A model generated the notes under the pieces. That model searched no databases. It had not been told where the DNA came from and worked only from the letters and a program-made list of their open reading frames with translations. A DNA stretch of 20,375 nt from a virus: the IMG/VR virus record IMGVR_UViG_3300043673_000020, positions 1-20,375 of that record. One strand, given 5' to 3'. Positions 6,393 through 13,276 of this stretch are shown piece by piece. Within the stretch, counting starts at the first letter, position 1, and every line of letters starts with the position of its first letter. The position numbers and the translations under genes are program-made.

Positions 6393-6395
6393 ACC

Positions 6396-6508
6396 ATGGC
6401 ATGGCGTGGCACGGTAGGTTGTGGCGCGCCGGGGCGTGGTAAGGCAAGGCAGGCAAGGCGGGTCCTGGCTGGTCGAGGCTTGGCATGGCATGGCACGGCA
6501 GGCGCGGC
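6396..6508 (+). repeat. Degenerate pentanucleotide array (NNGGC, 23 units)
   Basis: The stretch between the unknown gene pair and the hub gene splits cleanly into 5-base units such as ATGGC ATGGC GTGGC, AAGGC AAGGC and ATGGC ATGGC ACGGC. There are 21 five-base units and two four-base units (AGGC at positions 12 and 22 of the array). Most units end in GGC. The two ends both carry ATGGC pairs. The strand is strongly G-rich. An ORF runs through it but its protein is low-complexity and it overlaps the hub gene, so I treat the array as noncoding. Confidence 0.78.
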
Positions 6509-6525
6509 TGATATTGGATATTTAA

Positions 6526-7596
6526 ATGTCAGCTACGCTTCGCCAACCGCGCGCCTTCGTGGCGGTCGCGGGCGCCTCGCTGGTGCCGATCGAATGTTCG
6601 GTCGACGTCTCGCTGCATCAGAGCGCCGACACGTTCTATGCCAAGCTGCCGCTCGACAATGATGCCGGGCTCGACGAAGTGTTCTGGGCCGGCACCGCGC
6701 CGATCCCGGTCACCATCAACGCCACCAGCGACCAGCTGATCGGCGGCATGACCGCGTTGCTGGTCGGGCAGGCCGACGAGCCGCTGATCGATTTTGCGCA
6801 GCGCACGGTTTTGATCAAGGGCCGCGACCTGACGGGCGCGCTGACCGATCTAAAGACTTCGGAGAAGTGGCAGAACCTCTCCAACCTGGACATCATCACG
6901 CAACTGGCCGGACGCGCCGGGCTGACGGTGAATTTCGCCGGCACGACCGATCAGGCCGGCTTGCAGTTCGATCAGGACTATACCGAAATCTCCGACCTGG
7001 ATTCCTGCTGGAACGTGATTGTCGCCAGCGCAAAACGTCTGGGCTCCATCGCCTTCGTCAAGGGTAGCGTGCTCTATATCCAGCCATTGGATGCGGCACC
7101 GTCCAGTTTCTTCAAGATCAACTATTCGCGCCCGACACCAAGCCAGATCGCCTCGGGCAGCTTTGTCGGTCTGACCTGCGCGCGCAATCTCAATCTGGCG
7201 AAAGACACCTCGATCGAGCTGCAAAGCTGGCAGCACAAGCAAGGCAAGTCCGTCACCTCGAAATTCCGCAGCAAGGGCAAGCATACCGGATCGAACCCGT
7301 CGATCTATCAGTTCCGCGCCGCCAACCTGTCGAAAGAACAACAGGACCGCATCGCCAAGAGCCATCTCAAGGAAACGCTGTCTCACGAGCGCCAGATACG
7401 CCTGACCAATCATCCCGGCGACGTCACGGTCAATCCGGCCACCATGGGCGTGTCATTGACGGGAACGGGGACCGATTTCGATCAGGACTACATCCTGTCC
7501 AACGTGATCCATCGGTTTTCGCGCGAAGGCTATGTGATGGACCTGTCGGCGCATTCGCAGGATGCCAGCCGCGGCGAGCCGGAACAGCAGCAGTGA
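6526..7596 (+). CDS. Baseplate hub / late control D-like tail protein
   Basis: The 356-residue product resembles the gpD/Mu gp44/T4 gp27 hub family, which forms the ring linking tail tube to central spike. The N-terminal part (residues 1-110) holds beta strands with AFVAVAGASLVPIECSVDVS and VLIKGRDLTGALTDLK. A middle region has LDIITQLAGRAGLTVNF and DLDSCWNVIVASAKRLG, a typical hub element where a helix precedes a strand with GSVLYIQPL. The C-terminal part includes LSHERQIRLTNHPGDVTVNP and the final strand pair. Gene order (protein X, then D, V, W, J, I) supports the call. GGAT lies seven bases before the ATG. The stop overlaps the next gene as TGATG. Confidence 0.78.
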   Translation: MSATLRQPRAFVAVAGASLVPIECSVDVSLHQSADTFYAKLPLDNDAGLDEVFWAGTAPIPVTINATSDQLIGGMTALLVGQADEPLIDFAQRTVLIKGRDLTGALTDLKTSEKWQNLSNLDIITQLAGRAGLTVNFAGTTDQAGLQFDQDYTEISDLDSCWNVIVASAKRLGSIAFVKGSVLYIQPLDAAPSSFFKINYSRPTPSQIASGSFVGLTCARNLNLAKDTSIELQSWQHKQGKSVTSKFRSKGKHTGSNPSIYQFRAANLSKEQQDRIAKSHLKETLSHERQIRLTNHPGDVTVNPATMGVSLTGTGTDFDQDYILSNVIHRFSREGYVMDLSAHSQDASRGEPEQQQ

Positions 7597-8138
7597 TGGA
7601 AAGTTTTCGCAACTTCATCCATCTCGAGGTGCAGCGCTTCCTCGATCGGCGGACCCGCAAGATGCCGTGCATCGTCACGGGATACCGCGGCGACCTGCAT
7701 GCGGTGAAAGTCGAATTGCAGCCGACCGGAACGCTGTCGGGCTGGATCCAGGTCGAAACCGACCAGGTGGGCAATCTGGTGGCGCCGAACATCGGCGACC
7801 CCGGCTGGCTCGACTTTCACGAGGACGACCGCCGCGCCGCGGTATTCGTCGGATCGAACCACAACGATCTGTTTCCGCCGCCGCAAGCGATCAATGCCGG
7901 CGAGCGGCTGATCAAGACCTCGTTCGGATCGATGTTCTATTTCAAGAACGACGGCTCGATCACATCGACCGACAAGGCCGGGACCGTGATCGCCTCCGAC
8001 GGCACCGGCAACGCCACGGTGACCGCAACGACTGCAGTGACCGTGCACGCACCAGCGATCAATCTCGGCAATGGCGGTGCGCTGCAGCCGGTGCTGCTCG
8101 CGAACAGCCAGCCCAGCACGGTTTTGAAGGCGCAATGA
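7596..8138 (+). CDS. Baseplate assembly / central spike protein V
   Basis: A 180-residue spike protein. Residues about 20-95 form an OB-fold-like region (MPCIVTGYRGDLHAVKVELQ, GWIQV, GDPGWLDF, RAAVFVG), matching the N-terminal domain of gpV-type spikes that docks on the hub. The rest is a short beta-helix with repeating polar strands (FYFKNDGSITSTDKAG, then TVTATTAVTVHAP). The tip lacks an obvious HxH iron-binding motif. I use ATG 7596, which overlaps the hub stop as TGATG; GTG 7593 is in frame just before it. It lies upstream of the W/gp25-like gene, as expected. Confidence 0.8.
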   Translation: MESFRNFIHLEVQRFLDRRTRKMPCIVTGYRGDLHAVKVELQPTGTLSGWIQVETDQVGNLVAPNIGDPGWLDFHEDDRRAAVFVGSNHNDLFPPPQAINAGERLIKTSFGSMFYFKNDGSITSTDKAGTVIASDGTGNATVTATTAVTVHAPAINLGNGGALQPVLLANSQPSTVLKAQ

Positions 8139-8139
8139 A

Positions 8140-8517
8140 TTGGGCCAAGATCTCGCACATTGGTTTGGTCAGGACCTCAACGTCGCGGCCTCCGGCGATC
8201 TCTTGACCGTCGACGGCACCGTGAAGGGCCAGCAGCGGGTGCTGCGGCGGCTGTTGACCAATCCCGGCGATTACATCTGGCATCCGACCTATGGCGCCGG
8301 ACTGGCCTCGAAAATCGGGCAACCGTTCGATGCCGCAGCCTGTGCGGCCTTGATCAAAGCGCAAATCTTTCTGGAACCTTCCGTGGCGCGCGATCCGGTG
8401 CCGGTGATCGGCGTCACGCAGATCACCAACGGGCTGTTCGTGTCGATCGCCTATAGCGACGCGCAGTCAGGTTCGCCGGTTTCACTGTCGTTCGACGTCA
8501 CGCCGCCGGGAAGTTGA
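8140..8517 (+). CDS. Baseplate wedge protein W (gp25-like)
   Basis: The 125-residue product matches the gpW/T4 gp25 family that forms the wedge core and links baseplate to sheath. Visible hallmarks are an early DLNVAASGDLLTVDGTVKG, then QQRVLRRLLTNPGDYIWHPTYGAGL (the conserved L-L-x-x-P-G-x-x-x-x-x-P-x-Y-G-x-G pattern), then a helix and a final strand with SFDV. The only in-frame start that preserves this N-terminus is TTG 8140; GAAGG sits nine bases upstream, and an ATG at 8135 is out of frame. A rare TTG start two bases after the spike stop suggests coupled, reduced translation. Confidence 0.82.
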   Translation: MGQDLAHWFGQDLNVAASGDLLTVDGTVKGQQRVLRRLLTNPGDYIWHPTYGAGLASKIGQPFDAAACAALIKAQIFLEPSVARDPVPVIGVTQITNGLFVSIAYSDAQSGSPVSLSFDVTPPGS

Positions 8518-8521
8518 CAGC

Positions 8522-9739
8522 ATGGCCTCGTTGAACACCCAAAGCTTCACCACGGGGCTGCAGAACTTCGTCGCGGCGGCGCAGGGCACCTGCAAGACGC
8601 TTTTGGACTTCACGGTCGGCTCGATCCTGCTGGCCGTGGCCGAGGCGACGCAGGGTGTCGTGCTGTGGCTGCAGGGCCTGATCCTGCAACTGCTCGCGAC
8701 CACGCGGCTGGCGACCTCCAAGGGCAACGACGTCGATACGTTTTGCGTCGATTTCATGCCGGCATTGCCGGGCAGCGTCACCGCCGTACTCCCCAACGGC
8801 TCGCCGCGGCTGCCGGCGGTGTCGTCGACTGGATCTGTCACCTTCGCGCGCTTCACGCCGACCAATGCGGCGTTCATTCCGGCCTCGATTACACCAGGCG
8901 ATGGCCTCGGCGCGGTGATCCAAACGCTGGACGGCACGCAGACTTTCAACGTGGTCGCGGACACCACGCAGCCGCTGTATTCGACCGCGCTGGGCGGCTA
9001 CACCATCCCGGCCGGGCAGGGCAGTGGCGCGGCGAAGGTCAAGGCGGTCAACGGCGGGACCGGCGGCAATATCTCCGCGGGGACGCTGAGCGTGCTGCAG
9101 ACCGGGTTGTCCGGGGTCGATACCGTCACCAACGCGGCGCCCTATACCAATGGAATCAACCAGGAGAGCGATCCGGCGCTGAAGGCGCGGTTTGTCGCCT
9201 TCATGAATTCGCTGTCGGAAGGCACCTTGGGTGCATTCGCCTTTGCGATCACCTCATTGCAGCAGGGCCTGCAATACAAGCTGATCGAAAACGTCGATTA
9301 CAATGGTTCAACCGACAACGGCATGGTGACCGTGATCATCGACGACGGTTCCGGCACCACGCCGACCGCGACGGTCAATCTGGTCGCCAACGCCATCATC
9401 TCGGTGCGCGCGGCGGGGATTCGCTCCGGCGTGTTCGCGGCGACGAAATTGGCCGCCAACGTGGTGATGACGATCGGCGTCGCGCAGGGCTTTGTGCCGG
9501 CGATGGTGCAGCTGCAGGCGATCGCGGCGGTCACGACCGCGATCAACGGCGTCGGGATGGGCGATCCGCTGGGGGCCGGACCGACGCTGGATTTCATGCT
9601 TTTGGGGCAGGCGGCGTTCAACGTGCCGGGGGTTTCTAGCGTGACCGGGGTTTTGCTCAACAGCGGCACCGCCGATCTGACCGGGACCAAGTTGCAAACG
9701 ATCAAGGCGGGTACGCTGACCGTCAATCTGGCGAGCTGA
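8522..9739 (+). CDS. Baseplate J-like protein
   Basis: The 405-residue protein matches the baseplate_J/gp47 family. The N-terminal 60 residues carry LLDFTVGSILLAVAEATQGVVLWLQ, a family hallmark. The central part has beta-rich repeats, including VKAVNGGTGGNISAGTLSVLQ. Around residues 210-250 comes the family's ESDPALKARFVAFMNSLSEGTLGAFAFAI. The C-terminal domain has MVTVIIDDGSG and a final Asn/Thr-rich strand region. Baseplate J assembles with W and I to form the wedges around the hub. The start ATG lies four bases after the W stop. The length is normal for the family. Confidence 0.85.
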   Translation: MASLNTQSFTTGLQNFVAAAQGTCKTLLDFTVGSILLAVAEATQGVVLWLQGLILQLLATTRLATSKGNDVDTFCVDFMPALPGSVTAVLPNGSPRLPAVSSTGSVTFARFTPTNAAFIPASITPGDGLGAVIQTLDGTQTFNVVADTTQPLYSTALGGYTIPAGQGSGAAKVKAVNGGTGGNISAGTLSVLQTGLSGVDTVTNAAPYTNGINQESDPALKARFVAFMNSLSEGTLGAFAFAITSLQQGLQYKLIENVDYNGSTDNGMVTVIIDDGSGTTPTATVNLVANAIISVRAAGIRSGVFAATKLAANVVMTIGVAQGFVPAMVQLQAIAAVTTAINGVGMGDPLGAGPTLDFMLLGQAAFNVPGVSSVTGVLLNSGTADLTGTKLQTIKAGTLTVNLAS

Positions 9740-9740
9740 G

Positions 9741-10538
9741 ATGGCAACCGGGGATATTCCTGATCTCGTTTATCGCTTGCGCGCCAACACGCCGCCGTGG
9801 TTTCCCAATCAGGGCGCGGCGCCGGTCGTCGATGGTGTGCTGACGGGCATCGCGACGCTTTTGAGTTATGTCTATCAACTGATTCAGTACGCGCGGGCGC
9901 AGTCGCGGATCCGCACGTCCTCCGGCGGCTGGATCGACCTGATCGCGTGGGATTATCTGGGATCTCGCTTCACGCGGATGCCCGGCGAGAGCGATAATGC
10001 ATTCCTGGCGCGGCTGTTGCCGGAGCTGGTGCGGCGGCGCGTGACGCGCGCGGCCATCCAGCAGGCGGTGCAGCAACTGACGGGGTTTCCGGTTCGGGTG
10101 ATCGAGCCGGAACAGTTGACCGATGTCGGCTTCTGGAAAATGCGGGGATCTTCGCCGGCTCCAGTTTCGTTCTACCGGGTCGACACCATGCCCAATCCGG
10201 CGCGCTGGTCGAGCCGCGGGCTGCGCTGCATGTTCTTTATCGAATGCGTGCTGCCGCTGACATCATCGTTCGGCAACAATCCGATGCCGTCCTACGGCGA
10301 ATATACCGCGACGTTGTTTCTGCGCGGCACGTCAGGCGCCAAATCCGGCACCTCGGCCCAGATCAGCCGCGGCGATTTCGCCTCCTCAGGCGGCGCGCAA
10401 GCGGTCTACAGCCTGATCAATGCGATGCGTGCGGCGGGCATCACCTGCTGGGTCAAGTTCGTGCCGGTGCCCACGGCCGCGCTCTGGGATCAGCCCGGCG
10501 TGACCTGGGATCAGCCCGGCGTCGCCTGGGACCGTTAA
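9741..10538 (+). CDS. Baseplate/tail protein I-like (Mu gp48-like)
   Basis: A 265-residue protein located directly after J, where P2 and Mu encode protein I/gp48 that links wedges to tail fibres. Residues 1-110 are helical (GVLTGIATLLSYVYQLIQYARAQ then IRTSSGGWIDLIAWDYLG), which fits gp48-type proteins whose N-terminal helix bundle packs on J. Residues 110-130 contain RRVTRAAIQQAVQQLTGFPV. The C-terminus ends with two and a part 7-residue repeats (WDQPGVT, WDQPGVA, WD), encoded by 21-base direct repeats at 10485-10526. The start ATG overlaps the preceding stop context by one base gap. Confidence 0.72.
   Translation: MATGDIPDLVYRLRANTPPWFPNQGAAPVVDGVLTGIATLLSYVYQLIQYARAQSRIRTSSGGWIDLIAWDYLGSRFTRMPGESDNAFLARLLPELVRRRVTRAAIQQAVQQLTGFPVRVIEPEQLTDVGFWKMRGSSPAPVSFYRVDTMPNPARWSSRGLRCMFFIECVLPLTSSFGNNPMPSYGEYTATLFLRGTSGAKSGTSAQISRGDFASSGGAQAVYSLINAMRAAGITCWVKFVPVPTAALWDQPGVTWDQPGVAWDR
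10485..10532 (+). repeat. 21-bp tandem repeat at the end of the I-like gene
   Basis: Units start at 10485, 10506 and (partial) 10527, each beginning TGGGATCAGCCCGGCGT or TGGGAC. They encode a Trp-Asp-Gln-Pro-Gly-Val heptad repeat at the protein's C-terminus. Copy number could vary by slippage. Confidence 0.75.
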
Positions 10539-10601
10539 CCGCCTCTTTCATCCGACGCGCATCACGCCGCTTTGCCGCGGTCTCTTTGGCTTGGGGTTTC
10601 C

Positions 10602-12554
10602 ATGGTGAACCGTTCGATCGTTTACGATCAAGAACAACTCGATCCGTTCGATGTGCTGTGGCAGTACAAGGATTTTCTCGCCGCGATCGGCGCGCTTGAG
10701 CTCGATCTGTCCGGGCAGATCACCACGCTGGTCACGGGCTTCGCGCCGACCCCGACCGGACCGGCGTCGCTGTCGATCAACCTCACGGCGGGCCGCATCT
10801 ACCAGCAATCGGTGATGGATTCGAGCGCCTACGGCGCGCTGGCGTCGGATGCCTCGATCGTGCAGCAGCAGGGTTTTGCGCCGGCGCAATCCTTGACGCT
10901 GTCGACCGCGGGGCTGTCGTCCGGGCAGTCGATGTGGGCGCTGGTGCAGGCGCAATTTTCGCAAGTCGACGTGATCCGGACCGGCGATCCGACCGGGGGC
11001 GTGCTCAATTACTGGAACGTCAACAATCCGGCGCAGCCGTTCCAGGGCCCGAACAACAACGGCTCGTCGCAGCCGACCGAACGCAAGGCGACAGTCGCCA
11101 TTCAGGTGATCTACGGCTCGCCAGCTTCAACAGGCTCCGAAGTGCCGCCCAATCCCACCAATGGCTGGGTGCCGCTGTTCCTGGTCGACCTGGCGTTTGC
11201 CCAGACCACCATCACGTCGGGGCAGATTCTGGTCGCGGGGCCGAGCGTCGGCTCGAACGTGCCCAGCAATTATCCGGGTGCGCCGTTCCTCGCGGGCCTT
11301 CTGAATCAGCATCACAAGGGCACGGCCGGGCAGGCGCCGCAGATCGATCTCACCGCGGAAGTGAAGAACCTGCTGCCGCTATTGAACCTGCCGGCGTCGT
11401 CGACCTCGGGCGGCGGCATCGGCGTGGTCAAACTGCATGCCGGCAATCCGAACGGCAATGTCGCGGGCAATTTCAACGTCAACGGTGCGTCGGATTTTTG
11501 CATCGATACCACGGGGCAGTTGTTGTATTTCTGCTCGGTGACCGGCACAGCATCGACCGCGGTGTGGACCTCGGTATCCGGTGCGACCACCTCGATCTTT
11601 GCCGGTGGCACCGCAACCGGCTCGGTCAATGCGCAGGTCATCGCGAGTACGACGCCATCGGGCTTCACCAAATCGACCGGGCAGGTCGTCACCGGGACCG
11701 GTATTAACAACACTGGGTCGACAACGCTCAATGTCGACGGCACTGGTACCTCAACGGTGCAGAAAAACACCGGTTCCGGCAACGTCAATCTGACCGGCGG
11801 TGAGATGAACGGTTTCTTCACCGTTGTCTGGACCGGTTCGATCTATCTGTTGCAGCCGGGCCTGCTGGGCCAGTTGGCGACGATGAATCTCGGCCAATGG
11901 GTCAAGAACGACGGCAGCGGCAATCTCACGGTCAACGTCGATGCCAGTTTGCAGGATAATGGCGGCGGCAAGCTGCAGGTGACGCCGAGCGGGTTGCCGC
12001 CGAGCGGTGCGCTGATGCCCTATTCGGGATCGTCGGCACCGTCCGGCTGGCTATTGTGTCAAGGTCAGGCAGTTTCCCGCACCACCTTTGCAACCCTGTT
12101 CGGTGTCACCAGCATCACCTATGGCTCCGGCGACGGCGTCACCACCTTCAACCTGCCTGATTTGCGCGGCCGCGTCGTGGCTGGCGTCGATGGCGGTGTC
12201 AACCGGCTCACGACCAACACGATGTCGTCGCAAGCGCTCGGAGGTATCGGAGGCCTCGAACTTGAGACTTTGAACGTCGGACAATTGCCGACGAACATCG
12301 CGTCGAATGGGAACAACACGATCGTTGTTGATGGCGTAAATATTGTCACCACAACGAACGGGGCTGCATCGGTTGCCAATTGGTCGAACGGCAGTGGCAC
12401 AACGCTAACCGCATTCCAGCCAAATCAGGCGACTGCCGGGACTGTTTCGTCGTCCAGAACCCAGAACGTCGGTGTTACCTCCACCAATACTTCCGGCGGC
12501 GGACATCCGAACGTCCAGCCGACCATGGAACTCAATTACCTCATCAAGACGTAA
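10602..12554 (+). CDS. Tail fibre protein with phage tail collar domain
   Basis: A 650-residue fibre following the I-like gene. Residues 1-90 include an N-terminal attachment-like region (YDQEQLDPFDVLWQYKDFLA). The shaft is Gly/Thr/Asn-rich and beta-prone. A collar domain lies at about residues 464-535: SGALMPYSGSSAPSGWLLC, then SRTTFATLFGVTS, then FNLPDLRGRVVAG, which is the classic G-x-x-x-P-Y-x-G...P-x-G-W...F-x-x-L...P-D-L-R-G-R-V pattern. The remaining 110 residues are beta-rich and Thr/Asn-rich, presumably a receptor-binding tip. I chose ATG 10602; an in-frame TTG at 10572 would add ten residues but has no better upstream signal. Confidence 0.82.
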   Translation: MVNRSIVYDQEQLDPFDVLWQYKDFLAAIGALELDLSGQITTLVTGFAPTPTGPASLSINLTAGRIYQQSVMDSSAYGALASDASIVQQQGFAPAQSLTLSTAGLSSGQSMWALVQAQFSQVDVIRTGDPTGGVLNYWNVNNPAQPFQGPNNNGSSQPTERKATVAIQVIYGSPASTGSEVPPNPTNGWVPLFLVDLAFAQTTITSGQILVAGPSVGSNVPSNYPGAPFLAGLLNQHHKGTAGQAPQIDLTAEVKNLLPLLNLPASSTSGGGIGVVKLHAGNPNGNVAGNFNVNGASDFCIDTTGQLLYFCSVTGTASTAVWTSVSGATTSIFAGGTATGSVNAQVIASTTPSGFTKSTGQVVTGTGINNTGSTTLNVDGTGTSTVQKNTGSGNVNLTGGEMNGFFTVVWTGSIYLLQPGLLGQLATMNLGQWVKNDGSGNLTVNVDASLQDNGGGKLQVTPSGLPPSGALMPYSGSSAPSGWLLCQGQAVSRTTFATLFGVTSITYGSGDGVTTFNLPDLRGRVVAGVDGGVNRLTTNTMSSQALGGIGGLELETLNVGQLPTNIASNGNNTIVVDGVNIVTTTNGAASVANWSNGSGTTLTAFQPNQATAGTVSSSRTQNVGVTSTNTSGGGHPNVQPTMELNYLIKT

Positions 12555-12563
12555 GGCCACATC

Positions 12564-13100
12564 ATGACGCTGAAAATCCAATTGTCGCACATCAAAGCGC
12601 TGCCGTTCGATTTCGAGACGGCGGTCGCCGACTTCATCGCCGCCAAAAAACGCCATCAGACGACCGAGGGCGAGCCCGCGCCGTCCGCGCCGCATCAGAT
12701 GGTCGAAGCTGCCGTGAAGCGCATCCCGGGCTCGATCGATCCGCCGCGCGCTGACGAGTTCGTGGCCGATTACGAGATCGTCGACGATACCCCGCCGCCG
12801 CCGTCGCTTGAGGCGCGAAAGTCCGCGCTGGCGATGCAGGCGCAAACCGCTGCGCAAGGAGCCATCAACAAATTGCGGCCGCCGTTGAAATCCCGCCTGC
12901 TGGCGATCGAGTTCAGTCGCGCGATGGCGATCGAGGAAGCCAAGCGCGCGCCATCGGAAAGGGCGACGATCGCGGGCTATCTCGACGGCAATGTGCGCGT
13001 TGAGGCGATCACCTATCACCTCGCGAAAATCGAGGCATCGATTCACGATCTGACCGACGCGACCATCGACGATTTCGACGCGCCGCCGTTTCCGAACTGA
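12564..13100 (+). CDS. Hypothetical protein downstream of the tail fibre (possible fibre assembly factor)
   Basis: A 178-residue soluble protein. The N-terminal half has ITS-like strands (LKIQLSHIKALPFDFETAVADF) and a Pro-rich linker (DDTPPPPSLEARK). The C-terminal half is helical and charged (LKSRLLAIEFSRAMAIEEAKRA). I do not recognise the family. Fibre genes are often followed by a dedicated chaperone, so a fibre assembly role is plausible from position only. It starts ten bases after the fibre stop. Confidence 0.6.
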   Translation: MTLKIQLSHIKALPFDFETAVADFIAAKKRHQTTEGEPAPSAPHQMVEAAVKRIPGSIDPPRADEFVADYEIVDDTPPPPSLEARKSALAMQAQTAAQGAINKLRPPLKSRLLAIEFSRAMAIEEAKRAPSERATIAGYLDGNVRVEAITYHLAKIEASIHDLTDATIDDFDAPPFPN

Positions 13101-13106
13101 TTTCGC

Positions 13107-13235
13107 TTTGGTTCAAGCGGCCACTGACGTTGCTGCAACACCTATCGATCACCCTGGCACTTCGGGCGTTGCAGAAAATACGAAAGCCCGGGTGATCGAA
13201 GATTCCACCAGCGCGCACAGTGGTGGATTGAACCA
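13107..13235 (-). repeat. Structured inverted-repeat element, copy B (inverted relative to A)
   Basis: Read on the minus strand from 13235 to 13107, blocks are TGGTTCAA, CGATCACCCGGGC (13198-13186), CAGGGTGATCGATAGGT (13156-13140), CAGTGG and CTTGAACCAAA. Stems visible on the + strand are TGGTTCAA (13109-13116) with TTGAACCA (13228-13235), CCACTG (13121-13126) with CAGTGG (13218-13223), CGATCACCC (13146-13154) with GGGTGATCG (13190-13198), and a local hairpin TCCACCA (13204-13210)/TGGTGGA (13221-13227). CAGTGG and TGGTGGA overlap, so the last two alternatives exclude each other. It fills most of the 176-base gap before the second fibre gene, which otherwise holds nothing recognisable. Confidence 0.78.
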
Positions 13236-13276
13236 GCCCTAACCCTTTCGACATGCCTCGCACTGGAAATCCGTTC

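Noticed and set aside
6396-6662. An 88-codon ORF running through the pentamer array
   Set aside because: Its first part is low-complexity, produced by the 5-base repeat, and the rest overlaps the well-supported hub gene in another frame.
13200-13240. A tRNA T-arm-like sequence (GGTTCAATCC on the minus strand)
   Set aside because: The flanking bases do not form a 5-bp T stem and there are no D or anticodon arms at tRNA distances; the match is part of copy B.
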